A stretch of DNA of 64,000 nucleotides from Kalmusia sp. IMI 367209. Its lineage: Eukaryota > Ascomycota > Dothideomycetes > Pleosporales > Didymosphaeriaceae. The stretch's first letter is position 1. The number at the start of each line of letters is the position of its first letter. This document shows positions 1 to 10,929 of this stretch, piece after piece. Made by a program: the position numbers and the translations under genes. The stretch is from contig JAPEUQ010000010.1 of NCBI GenBank assembly GCA_027946365.1, positions 186,001 through 250,000 on the forward strand, given 5' to 3'. The notes under the pieces were generated by a model. The model was not told the DNA's origin, ran no database searches, and saw only the letters and a program-made list of their open reading frames with translations.

Positions 1-1
1 T

Positions 2-571
<570 letters not shown>

Positions 572-1278
572 AGGAATTTCGGCGATAGAGGAAGCACGCG
601 TGGCGTTGTGGCCCGACGTTTGGAGGCGTTGTCAGGAGGGGATGTTGATCGACATTGCGGTTGTTACTAGTGTACAAAATCGCGTAAAGGAAGCAAGCAT
701 GTTATGGATTTTGGTGCTCACATTTACGTATCATATCGGCGGACGAGGGATGCTGCCGTATTCTTGGTGGCGCAAGGACGGCTGTCTTTTTTTTACAATC
801 TCAAATTTTTGTAAAATGCGTGTTTGGAGCGGAACCTGGTGTCGAAGCTTGTGCTCCGCATCGCCTGTGACGTTTGACATGTGATCGACTCGAAGGTTGG
901 TCGAGTTGAAATGAGTCTTGGTACATTTGTTGTTATTGTATCACGGCTTTCCTATGAGTGAGATCATTACATGTCGCCTCGTGATTCATTTCAATGTACA
1001 CTATTTGCTACATATGTCCACAGGCGCGGAACTTGTGCCTATCCATTCATTTGTCCATTGCCGGCCCTGGCATCCATCCCAATTACCGCGGTATATCAAG
1101 AGAGCCGCCTCAGACGCCAGTCCATGCGGCCCAGTCGCTCGCTTTAGAACCGTGCCCGTGCCCGTGAGATCAAATTTAACCCATATCCAAGAAACCTGAA
1201 CGCCAGCGCTTCTCCCTGATCCACCCCATCCGTCTATTAGGAGCTGAGAACTGACTTCCTTCAACCACTCCTCACACA
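572..1278. other. Intergenic, 3' side of RSP5 and of the kelch gene
   Basis: Two genes converge here. Only short ORFs are present, none with recognisable motifs. A short T-run lies near 787. I see no RNA gene or repeat. Confidence 0.6.
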
Positions 1279-3995
1279 TCACAGATCATCCACCTCGACG
1301 AATCGCCCCCTCACAGGCCTCTTCCTGCTATCCACGCTCCGTACGCTGCCCCTGTCGTTGCCCGCGCTCCCCGCGTCGTGGTCGCTATACAGACCCGGCG
1401 AGAGGCCCCCACCGCTGTTGCTCATGACGTGCGGCCCGCGCACCGGTACGGGCGCCGCGTAGAACTGTGCGGGCGTCTGCGTCGTGCTCGGCGGCGAACG
1501 CGTGTGCGCTTGTCTGTCTGAGCCAGAGAAGCTGAATTGTGTTCCTTCGGCGCTGGTGGCGGTCACACTGTCGGAGTGGGAGGGGTGGGACTGGTGCGAG
1601 CGGGTGCGGGTGGCGGGGTCTGGGGGTGGGGGTAGTATGTTTGTTGTTGCTGTTGCGCTTGTTGGTGGTGATTGGGATGCGGTATCGGGACGAAGGCGTG
1701 CGGAAGGAGGGCGACGTCGGCGTGGGGTAGGAGTATTCGCGCTGGAGGGCGGCACCGGAGGGGGATGAGGAGGAAATTATTAGAGTCGTAGGACTGGGTA
1801 TCATATGGGGTAGGGGAATTATGGGCGTACGAAGCAGCGTGGTGATCATGCTGTTGGGCGTAGTTCGCGGCGGGGTAGTCGTTGGTGTTATATGGGGAGG
1901 GATATGTTGCTGTGAATGTGGGCGATGTGGATGCTGGGTACTGCTGGGGTTGGTAGGGAGAGACAACCGGGTTGAGGTAGTCGTTGCTTGGGGAGCGAGA
2001 GTGTACTGAGTTTGGGCCTGAGTATGCGGGGTGTGCGTTCATGTCGGGCTGTTGTTGGAGGCTCATGTACTTGGTGGTGCCTGGGGAATGCATTTCGTGG
2101 ATTGGCGAAGTCGCGGCTAGTTCGACGGGAGGTGGTGGCGATGAAGTTTGGCTTTTCTCTCCGCCGGCTTTGAGTGCTTTCTTGCGGCGGTGGAGACAGA
2201 AGAGAACGAGTAAGAGGATCAGGATCAGGCCGGCGAGTCCGCCCACGACGCCCCCAGCGATTGCTCCAACACGTGTCTTCTTTGACGATCCGGCATCTGA
2301 CGGGTTCGCTGTGCCGCTAGGGATCACTCGGGTTGCTGATCTAGCGGTGAATGATGCCTGGCGAGTGAGTAGGATGCTCAGATCGCCATTGTCCCAGCTC
2401 GAGGGCTTGGTCAGGGTGGCTCCTCCTGTAGGTCTGGGACGCGTTAGACTCTTTGTTGCAGTCGTAGAGAATTTACAAGCACACTTACCCTCCACCAATG
2501 GCCGAGATAACGGGTGTAGGCACGAAGTATTTGGTCGCTGACGGGTCATAATGGTCCCAAAGAACGTTTTTACCACCGTTGTAGCCAAGATTCACTGTGG
2601 GTAGCGATAACATTAGTTCTCGTCTCATCTAGTAGTGGAGTGGCTGGCTTGTCTTACTATTGTGCTGGCCCTGAGAACCTTGCGAGTCACAATCTTTGAA
2701 GGACGAATTCGTGAACCACCCGCCAATGATAAGCATCTGGTCGCGGTTGATTACGTTGGCAGAACAGGCTCCATGCGGGAAAGGCTGGGTGTTGGTAGCA
2801 TTTCCCGTGCTGAAGATATTGATCCATGTGAAAGACGGCAGGGAGAGGATGTAAGCGTCATCGTATCCGTTGGCACCCTCAGCGGCGAATCCGCCGTAAA
2901 GATAGCTTTGAATTCTTAGACAGAGCGACAGAGGGATTCCGAGGAAGTTAACGTACATGTTGTATGATGACTGATCATCCGCCCAAGTGGCACCAGCGCA
3001 GAACTGCCGTCGCGCCCCTGGTACTTGGCCGGAGGCCCGTTGAGTATACCATTTATTGGACGAGATGTCGTATATATGGATTGTCTATAAGCAATGAGCG
3101 TGATTTACAAACATGGCGAGGGGTAGCTATCTTACGCTCATATTGGCCTATTGATTTCATGATTAGCATACGTAAATTAGACTGCAACAACCGTTTGACT
3201 TACCGCTTGAAAGGTTCCATTTTGGCTGGAATCCTCCACACCCCCAAAATATACAAGCATCCCTCCGTCAGATGCAGGTAGGTACACCAGCTGTCCCTCG
3301 GCTCTTCCAATATTATCTGGGGGACCACTGTTGTTCGACAACTTGCCGGCAGTGAAGTCGTAGGATATCAGACCGCTCGTCGCGATCGACGGTCCTTTCC
3401 AGTTCTTGGTAGTAAGGTTGTTCATGTATCCTCCAAAGTAGTACCCCATGCCAAAATCCTCAATCTGTGTTCCAGCACCATAGGCAACGCGTTGCAGTGC
3501 GACATTGCTCTCCGGAGAACTCTCATTCCACTGATTCAGTCGTGCGTCGTACGTCCAGAAGCTAAAGTCGGCAGGGTCACTCTGGTACTCCCCACCAAAC
3601 TGGTAAAAGCATTTGTTGACCTCGTCTGCCCATAGCACGCCGCCTGATACGCTTGGTACGGTCGAGTTCTTCGTAAGATTCGCGTATTGGTAGGGCATTC
3701 CATAACCCTGGGTCGTGGAATTGAGGTCGCTATAAAGGAGCCATGTGTCTGGGCGTTGCGAGTTAGGTCACTTCATGTGCGCATTGAGGGCTACTATACT
3801 TGTGAAGTTGTCCGGATTTGCGGACATGGGATTCCATGTCACGAGGCCTCCGTCTATGTAAAGCTTGCCGTCCACTTGGGCGGTTTGGTGACCCCATCGC
3901 CGGCAAAAGTCCTGGATCGGATCTTTTGCGTGTAGCTGAGACACGAATACAATTATGGCCAACAGGGAAAGGCGTATCGATGCCATGACTGGCAT
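1279..3995 (-). CDS. Kelch-repeat protein with signal peptide and one transmembrane helix
   Basis: Spliced model on the minus strand: exons 3800..3995 (or start at 3986), 3204..3748, 3136..3147, 2957..3084, 2658..2905, 2489..2594, 2433..1279. The N-terminus (MASIRLSLLAIIVFVSQLHA) is a signal peptide. Kelch-type blades follow: GHQTAQVDGKLYIDGG, TWLLYSDLNSTTQGYG, WADEVNKCFYQFGGE, GMLVYFGGVED, MSTIHIYDISSNKWYTQ, YLYGGFAAEG and MLIIGG. A single membrane helix (VGAIAGGVVGGLAGLILILLLVLFC) comes next, then HRRKK and a long Pro/Gln/Ser-rich cytoplasmic tail ending VRGRFVEVDDL. This is a common but functionally unassigned ascomycete family, probably a cell-surface or endomembrane beta-propeller. The tail is the uncertain part: the frame used down to about 1800 closes at 1563, while the natural-looking C-terminus ending at 1279 is in another frame, so a splice or frameshift must lie near 1745-1800. 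Confidence 0.82.
3136..3147 (-). other. 12-nt microexon of the kelch gene
   Basis: Twelve bases encoding Ala-Asn-Met-Ser lie between two introns with clear signals: 3148..3203 (56 nt, donor GTAAGT, acceptor AATAG) and 3085..3135 (51 nt, donor GTAAGA, acceptor TATAG). Including it joins QNGTFQA to MSTIHIYDISSNKWY in frame. The MS-x-I-x-I/V-YD blade start is what this family normally has. Confidence 0.8.
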
Positions 3996-5639
3996 TCATG
4001 CCCCCAAAGGTCGTACAGACATATGGAGCAGTAAGGATGTTGCAGATGCTGTAAGGAAGAATGCAAAGGCAGCAATTGAGGTAGAGGCCGGGTGGACAAG
4101 TCATCCGCGGCTGCGGGAGGACGCTGGCAGGGCTGAAGGGAGCTGGCTGCACTAGGTAATCAGGGAACGCGGCGCAAGCAAAGACCAGTCTCGTGCTTGG
4201 TGTGGGCTCTTATTCGCGGAGCATCCGGGGAGGGCCATCGAGATGCTGACCGTTGCGCTACGCGTTGGCGGCCTTTGGGACGCCAATTCTCAGCCATGCT
4301 GCTGCTGTGAGACGCGCGCCCCAATAGCGCTGCATGGGCCGTGGAAGGAGAGTTATTAGGCGGAAGGCCGTCTCGTTCAAGCGGACACGCGATCCTGGTT
4401 CAGAGGTTCGAGCACTCGGTAACTGGTAAGGATCGTCAGGTCTAACACGGGCCCCGAGTGGCATGCCCTCCTGCATATGTCAGGAGAGTAACAGAATTCT
4501 ATTTGCTCGCTGCCGCCAGAACGCAATCTGCTCTCAACAGCTTTCAGGCGCCTTCGTACCACGAACGATAACCGCGATACTACAGGTCGAGAGGCATGTG
4601 CCTTTCGTGCCGTCGCGCTACCGCCGGCCAGGTCCTTCTCGGAACCACCGCCATGGAAACTCAGCTGCGTGCATGTGCGATCATCGGAACGGACCAGGGA
4701 GTGCTCGGAACCACTGCACGGTTTCGTCCAATGGCGAGTGGATCAACCAAGTACAGCGTCGCCTGGTGCTTCCATGCTGTCTGATGTAGGAACCCATTTA
4801 TTGCCTCGTGCCATGGCGCCACGTTGCTTGTCCTCTGTGTCTATGTTGGTCTCACATCGCTACGAATCCGTTGCCTTGACGCACGTCGAACTCGAGCATC
4901 TCGCCACAAGCATGGAAGAATGTCCAGGTCGACGCAGGGTCGCTCGAGACCAGTCTTTCGCACCTTCATCGGCCAGGGAAGTGCACTCGGAGCGCTTTCC
5001 GACGGCATCGCATAGTCATGCGTGACCCGCCGCTATCCAGGCCATCAAACAGCTATTTCAACTGTAATCAGGCATTGATGAAGATCGCAATTGCTGATAG
5101 AAGTGCCAAGACGCGTGTTGGATTCGCACAGCCTCGGGCAATTGTTCGTCACTGGACTGCCTGAAGTATTTTCGGCACGTCCGAGCTGTGAAACACCAGC
5201 CACTCTCGAACGGGGCAATGAAAATCGCAACAAAGCGACGGATGCGATGCGATGCGATGCGATGCGATAAGCACAGCCACAGCGTGCACATCATAGACTT
5301 CAGTGGAAGTGCAGTGCAAGGTCAGTCTGCAGAGGATGTAGGCCTAAAGCGAACCCAGAGCTCCAAGGCTGGCCTGAGCCAGCGAAGACGAACCCCAGGA
5401 TTAGAACAGCAATCATCGCTCTTGGTCCATCCGAAAGAGGTAGGTTCATCGATGAAGAACCGACCAGAAAAAAAGTCAAGACCGTGTATGTATGTATGAA
5501 GAGGAGAAAAGGGTGCGACGAACAGGCTGTGGAAGAATTCGACGATGTGCTTGGCGCGCTAGACCCTTTACGGACCAGACCAACAACGGAGCTAAGCAAT
5601 GGACGTCCAGTCAACCTTCACCGTCATTTAAGGTATATT
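3996..5639. other. Intergenic, upstream of the kelch gene
   Basis: There are many short ORFs on both strands but none has motifs or convincing splice continuity. The only repeat noticed is the (GATGC)5 microsatellite described separately. Confidence 0.55.
5241..5268. repeat. Pentanucleotide microsatellite (GATGC)5
   Basis: Five perfect tandem GATGC units followed by a partial GAT, in intergenic DNA. Confidence 0.95.
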
Positions 5640-6017
5640 AAGTGGAGAGGAACTACTACCTTTCTCATGAAGACTGGGCTTACTATACTCTGCACTACTT
5701 ATCAAACGGAATGGTGTCTACTTTGGAAGATCATCATACACGATTCATCTGTTCATAATTTATCTATCACGAGTTCTCGCCACTAACCGAGGATCATGCT
5801 AAACCACATCTAGCTTATGAGCAACTCTTATATGTATTAGGCATCCTGGATCGACTCCGTGCATGTCTACAAGACCTCACTCGGGAACGATGTCCTATAA
5901 TCATGGTCCATGTATCTGAAATTCTAGAGGAGAAAAATCTCCAAGCCGGTTTTACTGCACTACATGATGCTTTATCTAGCGCATTTCATGAAACTCTCAC
6001 TGACACATTCCGCTAGT
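5640..6017 (+). pseudogene. Unidentified coding relic
   Basis: One forward frame shows protein-like sequence over about 125 codons (SHEDWAYYTLHYLSNG, then after one TAA, HEFSPLTEDHAKPHLAYEQ, LLYVLGILDRLRACLQDL, VHVSEILEEKNLQAGF, FHETLTDTFR and stop at about 6017). It has no ATG at the start of the open part and one internal stop. I do not recognise the family. It lies in an AT-rich block next to a broken HET gene, so a decayed gene or transposon is more likely than a live gene. Confidence 0.35.
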
Positions 6018-6563
6018 TTCAACACCTGAAAAATTAAATTCCCTCTCACGCCCATCGAACCATCTAATAGCTTTTAAACCAGCTGTATCAACAAGGACAT
6101 TCTTAGTATCTCCGATGTTCTCGTCAAATAACAACTAGCAATTACAAAATGGAGAACGAGTGGAATGTTGATAGATTTCCATCGAATGCGATAGGGAAAA
6201 CAACAAATAAAGAATGAAAGCAAGAATTATAGGATAAAAACAATCTTCACAGGAAAATACCGAAGGGAGCTATTACGATGTAACTCACGCTTATCACCAT
6301 GACCTAATCTTATGGCTATAAGATCTATGGCCAGTAGTCTCTTCCTTCTAATGAGGACATGAAAACAGTTTGCTACAATTCTATGGCTAGAGCGGGTCCA
6401 CCAACTTTTCCCGAAGCGTTGGCGACTTCAATATTCAATTCAATGCTTCTTCTGCCTTCTACCACAAATGATCTAGCTTCTGTTTTGACTAGCTATCTAT
6501 CTGTGAACTCTCTCTTACGCTTAGGAATACGAAAGACGGAAGATCAAAAAGAATGAAAGCATA
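6018..6563. other. AT-rich non-coding stretch
   Basis: AT-rich sequence with no frame that looks coding. A small ORF at 6359-6556 (+) has no recognisable features. This may be degraded repeat DNA. Confidence 0.5.
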
Positions 6564-8210
6564 TTAGACCATTTTGATGATGTCAACCACCTCAATGCCA
6601 CTTATGATATCTTCCACGCTCTCGTCGATCTCTGAACTATTGCAATCTGATGATGAGACGAAGTCCGCATATCCTTTTCGACGAAATTTGACTTGCCTAT
6701 CAGACGAGTAGATACGCTCAGCAAGTAGGGTGTGCATGTGCAACCGAGCATTCCCCCGCAGCGCAGAACTACTGGGCTTTGTTATTACGAGAGGAATAAG
6801 CTCTACTGCTTCTGGCTTCATGAATTGTTTCTCCTCGTTATCCAGATAATAGAATACGGCTCGGTGAGAAGCTCCTTTGGTCGCTCGAACTCGATACAGT
6901 GAAAGCTCTGCATGCTCGAGGCCCGAAACCAAAGGTCGCTTCTCCCATTGTATGTCGACAGCTTCAATATCGGCTTGCCAGACAACATCTCTTGGGTCAG
7001 CGTAATTACCCCATATAGCATGTTGAATGACTGCTCTGCCTCTCTGCGGGATGGATGTCCAGATACACGCTCTATAAAATATGGCCTTGGAAGGAAAAAC
7101 CAACACATGTGAAACGGTAGATCATTTTTCCACATGCCAAGTACCGGAGAGTTATTGTTGCAGCTTTGCCAGACATCTATCACGCCGGCCAAGGATGGTA
7201 GGGTATCTTCCAATTTGGTAGATTCCCTCTTGAAGAAGTCCTTGAGTAATTTCCACCATACAGACACGCCGACACTAGCTTGGTACAGCTTCTTCAAGTC
7301 ATATAGAGGAGTGGAGCTCAACACCCCATCAGAGCTAGCTACGCCAGTACCCGTCTCAAATAAATGGCCGTCCTCGGACTGGAGCGAGTGATGGCACTGC
7401 CAAATCATTTGGCCGTCGATAAAGTACAGCAGCTGTGTGCAAGGAGTATCTCCTGGAATATCCACCCTCGTTTCTGAATTGGACATGTGCTTAGGTCCGT
7501 GGAAGCCGCAGATGTCCGTCGGATGAGTAATCGCGTCCCTATTGCATCGCGTGCTTGACACAGGGCGCTGCCTTCGCAGTCTAGGACGGAGGGAAGAAGA
7601 AGTTGGAGGCTGGCTCAAGAGAATCCTCAATGCCGAATCCTTCGGAAGAATTCCATGCGGATGCTACGCTCAAAACGATGTCTGTATAACGAAAGATTGA
7701 AGCCATTTTAGCTGCCTTTCTTTCCCAGTCATCGCGGTCGTCTTGGACAGTGCAAAGTGAGTCAATCCAAAGACATTTATAGCCTAGAAGCTTGGTGATC
7801 CTCACAGCGTCGCGGAAAGACTGTGGAAGTGAACAAATCTTGATCATACTTTTATGTTCGCTGAGATTTTGTTTGGTTGTACGGATAGGAACACCATGTC
7901 TTCCCCACTACATGCTGGATTAGTGACGCGAAGTGCTACTAGTGGACAAGACCACATACGCAATGACTCAATGCAAGGTACTTGGAGTTTCCCCTCTACA
8001 GTATATGAATCAACGAGGGTCAAATCTCCCTTGCTTCCACTTTGGTCAATGTTGAGAATACGTGCCGGCAAGACATTAATCTGCGAGAAATTGCTTTGAT
8101 CGTCAGCTTCACATTGTCGTAAACACTCGTGGACAGTATCGGTCCGCGCTTCTAGGTTTATACGTTCAATGCTTTCCCATATGGATCTTGATATGAGTGA
8201 TTAGGCACTA
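6564..8210 (-). pseudogene. HET (heterokaryon incompatibility) domain protein, frameshifted
   Basis: HET domains trigger programmed cell death when incompatible hyphae fuse. On the minus strand the motifs appear in order but in changing frames: WESIERINLEARTDTVHECL..INVLPARILNID (about 8190-8000), YLALSHC|WG (7980-7900) with a 52-nt intron 7908..7959 exactly between Cys and Trp, SLPQSFRDAVRITKLLGYKCLWIDSLC and WERKAAKMASIFRYTDIVLSVASA (7850-7640), KRGWIFQEILLA (about 7480-7440), then LLYFIDGQMIWQC and a C-terminal part to 6818 or 6564. At least three frame changes are needed: near 7982, near 7585 and near 7430. A fourth frame choice arises near 6880. I therefore call a pseudogene. Single-base sequencing errors could mimic some of these, but three or more in one gene makes decay more likely. 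The start lies upstream of a TAA near 8205 and was not resolved. Confidence 0.75.
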
Positions 8211-8807
8211 CGGTCTTCAGTTCAAAGGTATAATGAGGTGGTCCGTAGATAACTTACTACTACTATGTGCTACAGTGAATTGTATGGTATCGCCGGAGTT
8301 ATACTTGGGCGTTAGTCCCATGGGTTTTCGCTTCATTGGAAACTTTGAAGATGTATGGATAGATAATACTCAGTGTGAAATTCTCTCGATAATTTGAGTC
8401 TCTCTAGAGCATAGATAATCTTGATTAAGGACGCTTTTTTTTTTTGGTTGGCTAGGCAATAATGTATTATAGAAGAATATCTAGTTATACTAGTTCTAAA
8501 ATATGTAAAGGCATACCTAGATAGGCAGACGTATTCAATACAGGCAGACAAAGATAGCAGATGTTCCTCCTGCTATTTTACTGAGTTGCATGCGATGACT
8601 GGTTATATTTAGTGACATCAATTCCACTTTAATAAAAGATAGACGTAGAATCAAGATGCCTAAACATGGACGGACGGTACTATCCCGATGCCTTGCCCGT
8701 CATATGACAAACTTTCAATTTTTCCAAGATACAATATACAGTCGCTCATGCAAACGCCCTCCTAAAATCTCGCCTCAACCTTCTGCTCAATATCCTGCAA
8801 CGCCCAC
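8211..8807. other. AT-rich intergenic stretch
   Basis: AT-rich, with a nine-T run near 8436-8444. Short ORFs only. It separates the HET pseudogene from the thiolase 3' end. Confidence 0.5.
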
Positions 8808-10191
8808 TCACTCCTCGCCTTCCGACTCCTCACCCGATCCACTTGCTCCTTTGTAAATCCCCTTCGCTACAACCGCCGGGTTATACCCCAGCCCATTGAT
8901 CTTGCCCACCTCCTCAGAACTAACGTCCTGCGCAGCCGACCCATCAGCGCGTTTATATACTGTGACTACCACGGCCCCACCAAGACCAAGATTATGCTGC
9001 AGCGCGACCTTGGTGTCCTTGACAGAACGGTTGTTCGCCCACCCACGCATGTGCCAGACCAGCTCTGCGCACTGCGCCAGCCCCGTCGCACCGAGCGGGT
9101 GCCCCTTCGAAATGAGCCCCCCTGACGGATTGATCACGACTTGCCCGCCATACGTGATGCCGCCTTTACGGATCAATTCATGGGCTTTGCCCTTGGGTGC
9201 GAGCCCCAGCGCCTCAATGGTGACCATCTCGTTTGCGCTGAAGCAGTCATGTAGCTCGCAGACTTTGACGTCGAGCGGACTGACCTTCGCCTCTGCGAGG
9301 GCCGTCTTGGCGGCTAGCTCGCTCATGCTGTACCCGACGAGCTCGATTGCACTGCGGTTGAAGAGCTGGGGTGTGTCTGTTGCGAGGTGCTGGCCTGCGA
9401 TGAGGATGGCTTGGGATTTTAGTTCTGGGCGGGCGTCGAGGAAGGATTGAGAGACGAGAACGGCGGCGGCGGCGCCATCGGAGGTTGGGCAGCATTGCAG
9501 TTTTGTGAGGGGCTCGTGGATCATCGGCGCTTTGAGGACTTGGTCCAGAGTGTATTCGTCTTGGAACTGCGAGTAGGGGTTGTTCTTTGAGTGGGCGTGA
9601 TTGATGCGCCCGATTTCCGCAAAGTCTTCGAGCTTGGAGCCGTATCTATCTCGTCATTAGCACCGTGGACCTACGAGTACGTAAGATACAAACATACTTC
9701 TCCATATGTTCTCGGCCCGCATTACCAAACATCTGTGCCGCCCCAGGCGCCTTGGTAACCCCCCTCGTCTCCTTCATCAGCAGACTTGTCGTCCCCGTCG
9801 GATTCGCCCTATCCTGGAAGAACGTCTGCAAGCTCCCGGGAAACATCTTTTCAAATCCCACAACGAGCACGCAGTCTGCGGCCCCGTGCGCAATCATATT
9901 GCGCCCCATGTACAGGCCCGTCGAGCCCGTGCTACAGTTGTTGTTGACGTTGTATACGGGGATGCCTGTCATGCCGAATTGGTAGAAGACACGCTGACCG
10001 CAGGTCGAGTCCCCGTAGCAGTAGCATGCGACGCCCTGGTCTACGTCGTCGTAGTTGATGTGCGCGTCGAGCATGGCTTTGACACCCGCTTCAAAGCCGA
10101 GCTCGGGGTAATCGACTTTGCCGCGGGGTTTTATGAATTTGGTCATGCCTACGCCGAGAACGTAGACGGGCTGTTTCTGCGTGGGCGCCAT
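8808..10191 (-). CDS. SCP-x type 3-ketoacyl-CoA thiolase
   Basis: Exons 9698..10191 and 8808..9645, with a 52-nt intron 9646..9697 (donor GTATGT, branch GCTAAT, acceptor GATAG) joining HMEK to YGSKLEDFAEIGR. The protein is about 443 aa. Members cleave 3-ketoacyl-CoA or branched side-chain intermediates in peroxisomal beta-oxidation. Visible features are the nucleophilic Cys in NNNCSTGSTGLYMGR, the VCELHDCFSANEMVTIEALG block and the C-terminal GG-x-I-x-K-GHPLGATG motif (GGLISKGHPLGATGLAQ) holding the catalytic His. It ends in an acidic SGSGEESEGEE tail, with no SKL-type peroxisomal signal and no fused SCP2 domain, so localisation is open. The start is fixed by MAPTQKQPVYVLGVGMTKF, the usual family N-terminus. 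Confidence 0.93.
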
Positions 10192-10929
10192 GATGGACGG
10201 GGGAGGACGGCGTCCTGTATCGCTTCTAGGACGTGAAGAAGAGGCGGCAATAGTAGGTAGCGGTGTTCGAGGGGATGGAGGTGGAGAGATCAGGAAGGGT
10301 CAGTGAAGATGCGCAGAAATGTGCAACCCGGAAACATCGCGGCAATGGCCATTGTTAAAGAGTCGCGGGAAGCTGGGGAAGGATGATGTGTGGGGTAAAC
10401 TACCTCGGCACGAAGCGTTGGTGGCACTTCCTTCCTTGCCGCCCGCCTAACTTGATCCGGGGTATGCTTTGCCGACTGCCTTGGGAACATCTGATCAAAC
10501 ACTGTTCCCTGCGATATGAACATCACGGTTAGTAATCTGGGTTGTTATCCTAGTCACATTCTTTGACTCGTCGTGCTCGTTTCATGACATCCCGAGTATC
10601 ATAAGCTGCTAGTTTAAGGACATACTGACACGCATAATTCTAGTCATGGTTGAACTGGTTTCTTATTGACAATGCTGGTATCTGGTGCAGTACATAGTGA
10701 AGCAGTGCGAAGACTGAGGTATCAATGAACAAATCTCCTCCCAATATGTACCGAACTCTTTCCATGAGTAATCGGTGTGGTATATATGTACAATCCTTGT
10801 TCCCAGTCCCTCATTGTACAAGTGCCCAATGCTTGGATATATCGTGGTATCGTAACCGTACGCCTAGAAGAAGACCACCACCCGTATATGGTCGCCCATG
10901 CAAAACTCCAGAAAGGTGCTGATTGCCCA
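10192..10929. other. Intergenic between thiolase 5' end and fusion-gene 3' end
   Basis: Probable promoter region of the minus-strand thiolase. Short ORFs on both strands lack recognisable motifs. Confidence 0.55.

Noticed and set aside
1385..1966. 193-aa Pro/Ser/Arg-rich ORF as a separate gene
   Set aside because: It is a shadow frame of the kelch protein tail; low-complexity GC-rich DNA keeps all frames open.
5241..5268. CRISPR-like or functional repeat
   Set aside because: Simple pentanucleotide microsatellite; no spacers.
8896..9450. 184-aa plus-strand ORF over the thiolase
   Set aside because: Antisense shadow of a well-supported coding region.
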